Assembly (NCBI RefSeq): GCF_015999335.1
Contig: NZ_JAEACP010000003.1
Span: forward strand, 1-64,000
DNA: 64,000 nt
Origin: Tabrizicola soli
GTDB taxonomy: Bacteria; Pseudomonadota; Alphaproteobacteria; Rhodobacterales; Rhodobacteraceae
Direction of reading: 5' to 3'
How positions within the stretch are numbered: position 1 is the stretch's first letter; every line of letters starts with the position of its first letter. The position numbers and the translations under genes are program-made. The notes beneath the pieces are model-generated. The model saw only the letters and a program-made list of their open reading frames with translations. It searched no databases and was not told the origin of the DNA. Positions 52,931 to 62,833 of the stretch are shown one piece after another.

Positions 52931-54910
52931 TCAGATCGCCACCCTCTCGCCCAGTTCGACCACGCGGCCGCGGGGAAGGTGGTAGAACTCGGTCGGGTCC
53001 GCGGCCATGCGCGACAGCGCGACGAAGACGCGGTCCAGCGCCAGCTCCAGGCCCTTCCCCGTCGCCACCGCCCGCCTGCGGCCCAGGAAGAAGGTCGAGG
53101 CCATGACGTCGAACTTCAGCCCCGCCCGCCGGGCATGGGCCATGGCGCGGCTGACATTCGGCGTCTCCATGAAGCCGAAGCGCAGCGTCAGGCGCAGGAA
53201 GCAGCCGCCCAGCATCTCGACCGAGGCGCGCTCGTCGGCGGTGGCATAGGGCACGCGCAGGGTCTCGACGGTCAGGAAGACGGTCTGCTCGTGCAGGACG
53301 CGGTTGTGCTTGAGGTTGTGCAGAAGCGCCGAGGGCACGACCTGCGGATCGCCGGTCAGGAAGAAGGCGGTGCCGGGGATCACGTTGACGCTGGAGTTGC
53401 GCATCATCCGCACGAAGGAATCGACCGGGATCGCCAGCTTCGCCACCCGCGCCCGCATGGCCTGGGTGCCGCGCCACCAGCACCACATCAGGAACCCGAC
53501 GACGACCGCGATCAGCACCGGCACATAGCCGCCATCGCCGATCTTGGCCAGGTTCGAGGCCAGGAACACCGTCTCGACCGACAGGATCGGCAGGACCGCC
53601 AGGGCGGCGATCGGCGCGCGCAGCCGCCCGGTCCGCGCCAGGTAGAGCGCGCCGAGGATCGTCGTCAGCACCATGGTCCCGGTCACCGCGATCCCGTAGG
53701 CCGAGGCCAGCGCGCTGGACGAGCCGAAGGCCAGAACCAGCCACAGCACCCCCCAGAGCAGCAGCCAGTTCACCGCCCCAATGTAGATCTGCCCGCTCTG
53801 CCCCTCGGCCGTGTGCCGGATCCGCAGGCGCGGCAGGAAGCCCAGCTGCACCGCGCCCCGCGCCATCGAGAAGGCGCCCGAGATCACCGCCTGGCTGGCG
53901 ATCACCGTGGCGGCGGTGGCAAGCATCACCAGGACCGGCAGCCCGGCCTCGGGGGCAAGGCCGAAGAAGCTTTCCTCGGCCTGTTCCGGATGGGCCAGCA
54001 CCATCGCCCCCTGGCCAAGGTAGTTCAGCACCAGCGCCGGCAGGACCAGGGCGAACCAGGCCAGCATGATCGGCCGCCGCCCGAAATGGCCCAGATCGGC
54101 GTAAAGCGCCTCGCCCCCGGTCACGGCCAGGAAGATCGCGCCCAGGACGACGAAGGCGACGCCGGGATGGTCCAGCAGGAAATCCACGCCCCAGACGGGG
54201 CTGAAGGCGCGCAGCACCTCGGGCGTCTCGCCCAGATGCCACAGGCCCAGCCCCGCCAGGGTCAGGAACCACAGCACACAGGCCGGGCCGAAGAACAGCG
54301 CCACCCGCGCCGTCCCGGTGCGCTGGACGGCAAAGAGCGCGACCAGGATGCCCATGGTCACTCCCAGCACCCAGGGCTCCAGCGCCGGCAGGACGAGTTC
54401 CATCCCCTCCACCGCCGACAGGACCGAGATCGCCGGCGTGATCGCCGCATCCCCGGCGAAAAGCGCCGCGCCGCCCAGCGCCAGCAAGAGGACCGGAACC
54501 GAGCGCCGCCCCGTCGCCAGCCGCACCAGCGTGTAAAGCGCCAGGATCCCGCCCTCGCCCCGGTTGTCGGCGCGCAGAAGGAAGAAGACATATTTGACCG
54601 TGACCACCAGGATCAGCGTCCAGATCAGCAGGGACAGGATGCCCAGCACCTCGGCCTGGCCCGGAACCGCCGCGCCGGTGGCGCGCAAGGCCTCGCGAAA
54701 GGCATAGATCGGCGAGGTGCCGATGTCGCCATAGACCACGCCGATCGCGCCAAGGCTGAGCGCGGCAAGGCCCTGCCGGTGCGTCGCATCGTCGTGGATG
54801 TCCGAAGCAGCCTCCTGCTCGGACTTCAGGTAATCGGCGATGTCCAGCGCCTCGTCGTCGAGCAGCGGCAAGGCAGGCTGGACGTCCCGCGGAATCGGGT
54901 CGTGTATCAT
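52931..54910 (-). CDS. kup: Kup-type low-affinity potassium transporter
   Basis: K+/H+ symporter of the KUP/HAK family, 659 residues. About twelve hydrophobic helices occupy residues 50-490, starting SLGAIGVVYGDIGTSPIYAF, the family signature. Further on are GGEALYADLGHFGRRPIMLAW and LNYLGQGAMVLAHPEQAEESFF. A cytoplasmic C-terminal domain of about 150 residues follows. The N-terminal 45 residues are acidic and soluble. It lies between rpoH and yjhX, interrupting the usual rluD-rpoH neighbourhood. Confidence 0.94.
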   Translation of the reverse strand: MIHDPIPRDVQPALPLLDDEALDIADYLKSEQEAASDIHDDATHRQGLAALSLGAIGVVYGDIGTSPIYAFREALRATGAAVPGQAEVLGILSLLIWTLILVVTVKYVFFLLRADNRGEGGILALYTLVRLATGRRSVPVLLLALGGAALFAGDAAITPAISVLSAVEGMELVLPALEPWVLGVTMGILVALFAVQRTGTARVALFFGPACVLWFLTLAGLGLWHLGETPEVLRAFSPVWGVDFLLDHPGVAFVVLGAIFLAVTGGEALYADLGHFGRRPIMLAWFALVLPALVLNYLGQGAMVLAHPEQAEESFFGLAPEAGLPVLVMLATAATVIASQAVISGAFSMARGAVQLGFLPRLRIRHTAEGQSGQIYIGAVNWLLLWGVLWLVLAFGSSSALASAYGIAVTGTMVLTTILGALYLARTGRLRAPIAALAVLPILSVETVFLASNLAKIGDGGYVPVLIAVVVGFLMWCWWRGTQAMRARVAKLAIPVDSFVRMMRNSSVNVIPGTAFFLTGDPQVVPSALLHNLKHNRVLHEQTVFLTVETLRVPYATADERASVEMLGGCFLRLTLRFGFMETPNVSRAMAHARRAGLKFDVMASTFFLGRRRAVATGKGLELALDRVFVALSRMAADPTEFYHLPRGRVVELGERVAI

Positions 54911-55338
54911 GGCTCACCCTCGGGTGCTGGTCCTGATGCGGATGGGGGGTTGGGTCGGCTCATCCGGCTGACGATGCGCCGCAGGTCCTGCGGGTTCGGT
55001 CCGGGTCCCCCCTGGCAGGAGGGGTGCGCTTGGCTCCGATGCCGTTACCGACTCGTGCGTCGGCGTCGAGCATCGGTCTAGCCCGATAACGGCCGCGTGA
55101 CAAGATGCTGCACCTGCACGATGGCGAAATCTGGCTTGCAGGCAAGCCGGGGCGGGACCGTCCCGCCGACCCAGGCGGGGGCAACTCCGGCTGCCAAACC
55201 TCTGCGCCGCTTCGGTTTTCAGCCACAAGCCGGCCCTGATGCCCTGCTGGTCCCGTTGCGCCCCGCCGCGGCACGGACGATCCGCTCCGGAAGCCCGGAA
55301 GCAGCCGCCCGTCCGCCGCCGGGCTGTCCGTCGCCCCC
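54911..55338. other. 428-base non-coding stretch upstream of kup
   Basis: Contains the nested hairpin listed at 55036-55076, several G/C-rich inverted repeats, and no frame with convincing coding character on either strand. It probably holds the kup promoter and untranslated leader, and the 3' flank of yjhX. Confidence 0.5.
55036..55076 (-). promoter_or_regulatory. nested hairpin in the kup leader
   Basis: Outer arms CCGATGC (55036-55042) and GCATCGG (55070-55076) enclose inner arms CCGAC (55048-55052) and GTCGG (55059-55063) with a six-base loop. This predicts a two-tier stem with an internal loop in the kup transcript, about 125-165 bases before the start codon. It matches no riboswitch I know. 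Confidence 0.4.
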
Positions 55339-55596
55339 CTAACCCTGATTGTCCAGCTGCGCCCGGACCGACAGCCGCCCCAGCCGCGAGATGCGGTAGG
55401 GCCCGCCGCCTTCCGAGGCGATGAGCCGCTTCCGGCGCAGGCGCTGGAAGATGCCCAGCGTGCAGTCGGACAGGATCAGCCCGTCGCGGGTGACGCAGAG
55501 GATGTCACGGGTCTTGCTCCCGCTGCGGAAATGGTCGATGCGCCCGCCGAGGGCGAGGACGTGCAGCACCCGCTGCTCGCTCCGTGAGATGTTCAT
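55339..55596 (-). CDS. yjhX: YjhX family (UPF0386) putative toxin
   Basis: The 85-residue protein MNISRSEQRVLHVLALGGRI continues with DILCVTRDGLILSDCTLGIF, then QRLRRKRLIAS and a C-terminal RISRLGRLSVRAQLDNQG. This is a full-length match to the E. coli YjhX pattern, which is annotated as the toxin of a YjhX-YjhQ pair. No GNAT-type YjhQ partner is adjacent, so it is an orphan here and may have another role. Start ATG 55596 is chosen because homology begins there; the in-frame extension to 55680 is not conserved. Confidence 0.85.
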   Translation of the reverse strand: MNISRSEQRVLHVLALGGRIDHFRSGSKTRDILCVTRDGLILSDCTLGIFQRLRRKRLIASEGGGPYRISRLGRLSVRAQLDNQG

Positions 55597-55897
55597 CCGG
55601 GATGGTCCGTCGTCTGTAGCCATGCCGAACCGCACGAAGGCCAGGGCGCTTCGGCGGTCGTTCATGTCATCCGGTGGCACCCCGACTCAGGGGGCGCGGA
55701 TGACGTCAGCAGGCGGATACAGTCTCGGACATAAGGCGCACTCCATAGGCCGGAACAGGCCGGCGCGATTGCCAGAGTAAGGTGAGGCGACCTCCCTTGC
55801 AACCGCTTCGGCCGCCCGGTGGCAAATCTTTAAGAATCCTTACCGCCAACAGCCAAGCCATTGAAAGCATTCATGAGAAAAACCTGTCCACGCGTGG
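55597..55897. other. 301-base gap between rluD and yjhX
   Basis: No gene is visible. It includes a short palindrome CCACGCGTGG just after the rluD stop (55888-55897), followed on the minus strand by ACAGG and five T, a weak terminator-like end for rluD. An A/T-rich block at 55825-55880 includes the symmetric TAAG-AATC-CTTA. These probably form the rluD 3' end and the yjhX promoter. Confidence 0.45.
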
Positions 55898-56971
55898 TCA
55901 GCCCGCGCCCTGGCCCGCCCGCAGGGCCTCGATCAGGCCGGCCATGTCGGAGGGCAGCGGAGAGGAGAACTCCAGCCGCTCCCCCGTCACCGGATGGTCG
56001 AACCCCAGCGTCGCCGCATGCAGCGCCTGCCGGGGGAAGGCATTGCCCAGGACCGCCCCCTGCCCCAGCGCGGACCCGAGCCGTTTCTTGCCGCCATAGG
56101 TCTGGTCCCCCACCAGCCCGTGCCCGGCATAGGCGAGGTGGACCCGGATCTGATGCGTCCGCCCGGTTTCCAGCCAGCATTCGACCAGCGCGGCCTGGGT
56201 TCCGAAGGCCTCGGCCACCCGGAAGCGGGTGACGGCGTGGCGGCCCTCCTCCCAGACCACCGCCTGCCGCTGCCGGTCGGTGCGGTGCCGGGCCAGGTTG
56301 GTCGCGATGCGCAGCACCCCTCCCGCCTCGGCCGTCACCCCGCGCAGGCCGCGCAACCGGGGATCCGAGGCCATCGGCACGCCATGCACCAGGGCAAGAT
56401 AGCGGCGGGTGACGGAATGTTCCTCGAACTGCCGGGCAAGGCCATGATGCGCCCGGTCGGTCTTGGCCACGACCAGAAGGCCCGAGGTGTCCTTGTCGAT
56501 CCGGTGCACGATCCCCGGCCTCCGCGCCCCGCCGATGCCCGAGAGGCTGTCGCCGCAATGATGCAAGAGCGCGTTCACCAGCGTCCCCGAGGGTGTGCCC
56601 GGCGCGGGATGGACGACCATTCCCACCGGCTTGTCGATCACGATCAGCTCGGCATCCTCCCAGACCACGCGCAGCGGGATCGCCTCGGGCAGGGTCTCGA
56701 TTCCGGCGGCCGGGTCGAGGCGAAGGCTGTAGATCTCGCCCCCGGCCACCTTCGCCTTCTGGTCGGTCACCGCCACCCCGTCGCGGCTGACCGCGCCCTC
56801 GGCGATCATCCGGGCCAGGCGCGAGCGGGAAAGGGACGCCCCCTCTGGCACGGCGGCGGCAAGCGCCTTATCAAGGCGGCCAGGGGCATCCGGGCCGATG
56901 GTCACGGTCAGGACGGTGGCCTCGTCGCCCGGCCCATCCTGGTCCCCGTCCTCGTCGAAAGGCATCTCCAT
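55898..56971 (-). CDS. rluD: RluD-type 23S rRNA pseudouridine synthase
   Basis: RluA-family pseudouridine synthase of 357 residues. An S4 RNA-binding domain lies near 24-85 (GRLDKALAAAVPEGASLSRS). The catalytic domain has the nucleophile Asp in HRIDKDTSGLLVVAKT near 155, VIDKPVGMVVHPAPGT near 110 and GRTHQIRVHLAYAGHGLVGD near 275. It is expected to modify helix 69 of 23S rRNA. Start is ATG 56971 or ATG 56965; both collide with the divergent gene, whose ATG is 56970. The long open frame upstream is antisense to other genes and not part of it. Confidence 0.92.
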   Translation of the reverse strand: MEMPFDEDGDQDGPGDEATVLTVTIGPDAPGRLDKALAAAVPEGASLSRSRLARMIAEGAVSRDGVAVTDQKAKVAGGEIYSLRLDPAAGIETLPEAIPLRVVWEDAELIVIDKPVGMVVHPAPGTPSGTLVNALLHHCGDSLSGIGGARRPGIVHRIDKDTSGLLVVAKTDRAHHGLARQFEEHSVTRRYLALVHGVPMASDPRLRGLRGVTAEAGGVLRIATNLARHRTDRQRQAVVWEEGRHAVTRFRVAEAFGTQAALVECWLETGRTHQIRVHLAYAGHGLVGDQTYGGKKRLGSALGQGAVLGNAFPRQALHAATLGFDHPVTGERLEFSSPLPSDMAGLIEALRAGQGAG

Positions 56972-57290
56972 GTCCGATCCCGCCACGCCTGAAGCCCCCG
57001 ATCCGGCCCTGCCGCCCAGCCTGCGGCTTCTGAAATGGCTGGTCATCGTGCTGACGCTGACGATGATCGGCGGTGTCATAACCGTGGTGGCCCTGCTTGT
57101 CACCCGGATGCCGCAGGCGCTGGGGACACCCGCCCCCAGCCTGCCCGAGGGCTTTGCCCTGCCCGATGGCGCCAGGGCGCAGGCGGTGACCTTCGGCGAG
57201 GGCTGGATCGCGGTGGTGACGGCGGATGACCGCCTTCTGGTCTTCGGCCGCGACGGGCGGCTGCGGCAGGAGGTGGCGCTGGAACCCTGA
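56970..57290 (+). CDS. small single-pass membrane protein (DUF6476-like)
   Basis: The 106-residue protein has an acidic, proline-rich N-terminus (SDPATPEAPDPALPPSLRLL), one transmembrane helix near residues 23-46 (WLVIVLTLTMIGGVITVVAL) and a short periplasmic domain ending RDGRLRQEVALEP. Position divergent from rluD and layout agree with the DUF6476 family I recall from Rhodobacterales. The domain label was not checked. Function unknown. Confidence 0.75.
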   Translation: MSDPATPEAPDPALPPSLRLLKWLVIVLTLTMIGGVITVVALLVTRMPQALGTPAPSLPEGFALPDGARAQAVTFGEGWIAVVTADDRLLVFGRDGRLRQEVALEP

Positions 57291-57415
57291 CGCCGCCGCC
57301 CGAGAGCATTTGCGAAAAGAGCAAGGGGACCGGCCGGAACGACCTTCGGAGGCGGTAAGGGTTTGACCTTGCCGGCGCGGGGCGGCAGGGTTCGGACAGC
57401 AATATGGGGGATGCG

Positions 57416-58852
57416 ATGATCGGCGATCTGGGCGCGGCGGATGCGACGGAACTGGCGGGACTGGTGGCAAAGGGCGAGGTGAGCCCCTCGGAACTGCTGG
57501 ACGCGGCGCTGGCGGCGGTCGAGGCGCGGAATCCGGCGATCAATGCCGTCGTCCTGGTGCAGGAGGAGGTCGCGCGCCGCTCGATCGCCGAAGGGCTGCC
57601 GGTCGGGCCGTTCCGGGGCGTGCCGTTCCTGATCAAGGACCTTGGCGCCGAGGCGAAGGATTTCCCCTCGCACAACGGCTCGCGCCTGTTCGCCAATACG
57701 ACCTACGGGCAGGACTCGGCGATCTTCGAGCGGATGAAGGCGACGGGCCTGGTGACCTTCGGCCGCACCACCAGCCCCGAGGGCGGCGTGGGCACGGTGA
57801 CGGAAGCGGCGGTCTATGGCGGGCCGACGCGCAACCCGTGGAACCTCGACCACACCTCGGGCGGGTCCTCCGGCGGGGCGGGCGCGGCAGTGGCGGCGGG
57901 GATCGTCGCCATGGCGCATGGCTCGGACGGGGGCGGGTCGGTCAGGATTCCGGCCTCGTCCTGCGGGCTCTTCGGCTTCAAGCCCACCCGTGCGCGGCTG
58001 CCGGACGGGCCCTATGCCGGCGAGGGCTGGGCGGGGATGGCGATCGACGGGTTCCTCACGCGCTCGGTCCGCGACACGGCCGTGATGCTGGACGCCTGCG
58101 AGGGGCCGGACCTGGGCGCGCCCTATGTGGCGCCGCCCTTGGAGCGGGGCCATGCCGCCGCGATCAGCCGCCCGCCGCGCCGCCTGCGGGTGGCGATCTG
58201 CGACACCACGCTGACGGGCGAGCCGATCCATCCCGAGGTGGCCGAGGCGGTGCGGGCGACCGGGAGGCTTCTGGAATCGCTCGGCCATGTCGTCGAACCG
58301 GCGCGGCCCGCTGTGGACGTGCCGATGATGATGCGGGCCTGGACCGATATCGTCGGCGTCGGCACCGCCCTGTCGATCCGCTCGAAGCTCGGCGACCGCC
58401 CGCCGCGCGCCGATGAGGTGGAGGGGGTCAGCCGGGGCGCATGGGCACATTCGCAGACCCTGCATCCGACGCGCTATCTTCAGGCGGTGGGCGAAATCCA
58501 CGCTTTCGGTCGGCAGATGGCGGGCTTCTTCGACAAGGGTCCCGATGTTATTCTGACCGCCACGCTGGCGGAGCCCCCGGCAAGGGTCGGCCGCTTCACC
58601 CCGACGACCGAGGACTATGTCGCCTATCGCACCGGGCCGCAGGGAATCTTCGCCTATTCGCCGTTCTGCGCGGCGTTCAATGCCAGCGGACAGCCCGCCG
58701 CAAGCCTGCCGCTGGACTGGTCGTCTTCGGGCCTGCCGATCGGCGTCCATCTCGCCGCCGCCTTCGGCCAGGATGAAACCCTGATCGCCTTGTGCGCAGA
58801 GGTTGAGCGCGCCGCACCCTGGGCGGGAAAACGGGCGCCGATGGCGGCATGA
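57416..58852 (+). CDS. amidase-signature hydrolase
   Basis: Ser-Ser-Lys amidase, 478 residues. The catalytic lysine is K74 (FLIKDLGAE). The glycine/serine-rich core is [20 protein letters not shown] near 147, including the cis-serine, and the nucleophile region is [14 protein letters not shown] near 168. Start ATG 57416 has GGGGG 5-6 bases upstream; ATG 57404 lacks spacing. It precedes a polyamine-type ABC transporter on the same strand. The specific amide is unknown; 6-aminohexanoate-cyclic-dimer and indoleacetamide hydrolases are in the same family. Confidence 0.87.
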   Translation: MIGDLGAADATELAGLVAKGEVSPSELLDAALAAVEARNPAINAVVLVQEEVARRSIAEGLPVGPFRGVPFLIKDLGAEAKDFPSHNGSRLFANTTYGQDSAIFERMKATGLVTFGRTTSPEGGVGTVTEAAVYGGPTRNPWNLDHTSGGSSGGAGAAVAAGIVAMAHGSDGGGSVRIPASSCGLFGFKPTRARLPDGPYAGEGWAGMAIDGFLTRSVRDTAVMLDACEGPDLGAPYVAPPLERGHAAAISRPPRRLRVAICDTTLTGEPIHPEVAEAVRATGRLLESLGHVVEPARPAVDVPMMMRAWTDIVGVGTALSIRSKLGDRPPRADEVEGVSRGAWAHSQTLHPTRYLQAVGEIHAFGRQMAGFFDKGPDVILTATLAEPPARVGRFTPTTEDYVAYRTGPQGIFAYSPFCAAFNASGQPAASLPLDWSSSGLPIGVHLAAAFGQDETLIALCAEVERAAPWAGKRAPMAA

Positions 58853-58927
58853 GGGGAAGGAATCGCTTGTCACCCTGCGATTGCCCGTCCCAATATGATC
58901 AAATGGGGACGAAACAGGGGTGCGGCC

Positions 58928-59991
<1,064 letters not shown>

Positions 59992-59992
<1 letters not shown>

Positions 59993-60909
59993 TGAGCTCG
60001 GCCGAGGAAAACGCCGTCAGGACTTCGGCCCGCAACGGCTGGCTCCTGTCCGTCCCGGCGCTGATCGTGCTGGCGCTGGCGGCCTCGGGGCCGCTGCTGA
60101 TCGTCGCCGTGTATTCGTTCCTGTCGCCGGGTCAGTACGGCAACGTCGTCTGGGACTTCTCGCTGGACGGTTGGCGGGGGATCCTGTTCACCAAAGACAT
60201 CTTCAGCGAAGAATATCTTCTGGCTGACGCCCATCTCACGATCTTCTGGCGATCGGTCTGGCTGTCGCTGACGACCACCGCGATCACCTTCCTCGTGGGC
60301 TTTCCGACGGCCTGGTTCATCGCGACCCAACCGCCGGGCCGTCGCCCGATGTGGCTGTTCCTGATCACCATCCCGTTCTGGACCAACCTGCTGATCCGAA
60401 CCTTCGCGATCAACGAGATCATCCGGACCGAGGGTCTGCTGAACCAGCTGCTTCTGGGGATCGGACTGATCGGATCCCCGCTGCAACTGCTTTATACCGA
60501 CACCGCGGTGCTGATCGGGATGACATATGTCTACCTGCCGCTGATGGTGCTGCCGCTTTATGCCGCCATCGACCGCTTCGACATGCGCCTCCTCGAGGCG
60601 GGCTACGACCTTTACGCAAGCCGGTGGCAAGTGCTGCGCCGGGTGATCCTGCCCATCGTGAAGCCCGGTATCGTCGCGGGTTCGATCCTGGTTTTCGTGC
60701 CGGCACTCGGGGCCTATGTGACGCCCCGTGTGCTGGGTGGCGGAAAGAACATGATGATCGGCAACTTCATCGAACTGCAATTCGGCCAGGGACGGAACTG
60801 GCCGCTGGGTGCCGCATTGTCGATGACGCTGCTGGTGATCGTGATGGGAGCGCTCTTGTTCTATGTCCGCTCGATGAGCCGTCAGGACCGGGGCACCGAC
60901 AATGGCTGA
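59992..60909 (+). CDS. potB: polyamine-type ABC transporter permease (PotB)
   Basis: Inner-membrane permease of 305 residues with about six helices. The long N-terminal helix LLSVPALIVLALAASGPLLI is near 18, and the periplasmic loop YNVVWDFS-like segment of PotB is seen as YGNVVWDFSLDGW. The EAA loop is EAGYDLYASRWQVLRRVILP near 202. GAYVTPRVLGGGKNMMIGNFI near 238 is strongly PotB-like. Its end overlaps the potC start by 8 bases. Confidence 0.9.
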
Positions 60910-61705
60910 CCGCAGCTTCTCGCCCTCGCGCATCCCGGGCTTTGCAACCGTCGCCGTGCTGGCCTTCGTCGCGCTTTACCTGCCCATCTTCACCCTGGTC
61001 GCGTTTTCGTTCAACGCGGGCCGCGCCGTGAACCAGTGGGAGGGGTTCTCGCTGCATTGGTACGGGGTCGCCTGGTCGAACACGGCCGTCCAGGATGCGA
61101 CCATGCGCTCGCTCCTCATCGCGGTGATGGCCGCGCTGATCTCTACCCTTGTCGCGACGATGGCCGCGCTTGGCACCACGCGGCGTCGGCGGTTCAGGGG
61201 GCAGACCTTCATCTACGCGATGATCAACCAGCCGCTGATGGTGCCCGAGATCGTCACTGCCGTCGCGCTTCTGATCTTCTTCGCCGGGATCAAGGTCGCC
61301 ACCGGCTATCAGGGCCTCGGCTACCTGATCCTGGCGCATTCCGCCTTCTGCATACCCTTTGCCTACCTGCCGATCCGTGCGCGCCTGGAAGGGATGGATC
61401 TGGCGCTGGAAACCGCTGCCGCGGACCTCTACGCAACCCCGTGGCGGATCTTCCGGCGCGTGACCCTGCCGCTGATGGCGCCGGGGATCATCGCCGGCGC
61501 GATGCTGGCCTTCGTCATCTCGCTCGACGATGTCGTGATTACCGAGTTCGTCAAGTCCGGCGGCCAGGATACCCTGCCCACCTACATGCTGGGCCAGCTT
61601 CGCCGCGGCGTGACGCCCGAGGTGAATGCGATCTCGACCATCCTGCTCGGCCTGACTGTCGTCCTGCTGACCGTCTTTTTCTTGCTGACGCGAAACCGCG
61701 ACTGA
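60902..61705 (+). CDS. potC: polyamine-type ABC transporter permease (PotC)
   Basis: The 267-residue second permease of the heterodimer opens with a helix (FATVAVLAFVALYLPIFTLV), followed by FSFNAGRAVNQWEGFSLHWY, a PotC hallmark. The EAA loop is ETAAADLYATPWRIFRRVTL near 176, and AFVISLDDVVITEFVKSGG near 202 is typical of PotC. It is translated through overlap with potB and followed by the binding-protein gene after 33 bases. Confidence 0.9.
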   Translation: MADRSFSPSRIPGFATVAVLAFVALYLPIFTLVAFSFNAGRAVNQWEGFSLHWYGVAWSNTAVQDATMRSLLIAVMAALISTLVATMAALGTTRRRRFRGQTFIYAMINQPLMVPEIVTAVALLIFFAGIKVATGYQGLGYLILAHSAFCIPFAYLPIRARLEGMDLALETAAADLYATPWRIFRRVTLPLMAPGIIAGAMLAFVISLDDVVITEFVKSGGQDTLPTYMLGQLRRGVTPEVNAISTILLGLTVVLLTVFFLLTRNRD

Positions 61706-61738
61706 AAGACCTGCAAAACCACACCAGGGAGACTGAAA

Positions 61739-62764
61739 ATGAGACTGACACTAGCAATCACGGCGGCGCTGCTCGCCACGACGCATCTGGCAAGCGCCGA
61801 GGGGGTTCTGCAGCTGTACAACTGGGGCAACTACACCAGCCCCGAGCTGCTGGAGAAGTTCGAGAAGGAAACCGGGATCAAGGTTACCGTGACCGACTAC
61901 GATTCCAACGACACCGCTCTTGCCAAGATCGAAGCGGGTGGCCACGGCTTCGACCTGGTCGTCCCCTCGGCCAACTATGTGCGCATCTTCGCCGAGAAGG
62001 GCCTGATCCAGGAGCTTGACCTGTCGAAGATCCCGAACCACGCCAATATCGCGCCCGAATGGATGAACGTCGATTACGATCCCGGCCGGAAATTCTCGAT
62101 CCCGTGGCAGTGGGGCACGACCGGCCTGGGCGTGAACACGAAGGTCTACGGCGGCGACATCAACACCAGCGCGATCTGGCTGGAACCCCCGCCGGAACTG
62201 CAGGGCAAGGTCAATGTCACGCCCGAAATGAACGACGTGATCGCGCTTGCCACGATGTATGCCGGCGGCGAACCCTGCACCGAGGATACCGAGGTGCTGA
62301 AGAAGGTCCGTGACCTTCTGGTTGCCGCCAAGCCAAACTGGATGAGCATGGACTACGGCATGGAAGAGAAGATGGCCGCGGGCGACGTCGCCGCCTCGGT
62401 CTACTGGAACGGCGCCATCATGCGCGCGCGCCTGAAGAACCCCGACGTGGCCTATGGCTATCCCAAAGAAGGCTATATCGTCTGGATGGACCAGGTGACC
62501 TTGCTCAAGGACGCACAGAACGTCGACGAGGCCTACCAGTTCCTGAACTTCATCGCCGACCCCGAGAACGCCGCAATGATCTCGGCCTTTGCGCGCTATG
62601 CCAACGGTATTGCCGGTTCGGCGGAATTCATGCCCGAGGACATGAAGACCGCCCCGGAAATCGTGGTGCCCGAAGAGTTCAAGTCGGCAGGCCACTTCCT
62701 TCCCGCCTGCTCGCCCAAGGCGCAGGAATACATCACCGCGATCTGGACCGAGCTGCAGAAGTAA
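61739..62764 (+). CDS. potD: polyamine-type periplasmic substrate-binding protein (PotD/PotF)
   Basis: The 341-residue periplasmic protein has a signal peptide (1-20, ending ATTHLASA). The mature start VLQLYNWGNYTSPELLEKFE is the PotD/PotF hallmark, followed by VTVTDYDSNDTALAKIEAGG, FSIPWQWGTTGLGVNTKVYG and YPKEGYIVWMDQVTLLKDAQ with ligand-cage aromatics and acidic residues. GGGAGA precedes the ATG. Putrescine- or spermidine-like amines, including amide derivatives in view of the flanking amidases, are likely ligands. Confidence 0.88.
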   Translation: MRLTLAITAALLATTHLASAEGVLQLYNWGNYTSPELLEKFEKETGIKVTVTDYDSNDTALAKIEAGGHGFDLVVPSANYVRIFAEKGLIQELDLSKIPNHANIAPEWMNVDYDPGRKFSIPWQWGTTGLGVNTKVYGGDINTSAIWLEPPPELQGKVNVTPEMNDVIALATMYAGGEPCTEDTEVLKKVRDLLVAAKPNWMSMDYGMEEKMAAGDVAASVYWNGAIMRARLKNPDVAYGYPKEGYIVWMDQVTLLKDAQNVDEAYQFLNFIADPENAAMISAFARYANGIAGSAEFMPEDMKTAPEIVVPEEFKSAGHFLPACSPKAQEYITAIWTELQK

Positions 62765-62777
62765 GCCCGGAACATGC

Positions 62778-62819
62778 CCGGGGGTCTTCGTGGCCCCCGG
62801 ACGCCCTTTGAGTATTTTT
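62778..62819 (+). terminator. hairpin plus GAGTATTTTTG tail between potD and the second amidase
   Basis: CCGGGGG and CCCCCGG form a 7-bp stem around a 9-base loop, followed after ACGCCCTTT by GAGTATTTTTG. The T-rich part may end the potD transcript, while the AAGAGGAAG that follows it is the ribosome site of the next gene. Confidence 0.55.
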
Positions 62820-62833
62820 GCCAAGAGGAAGCC

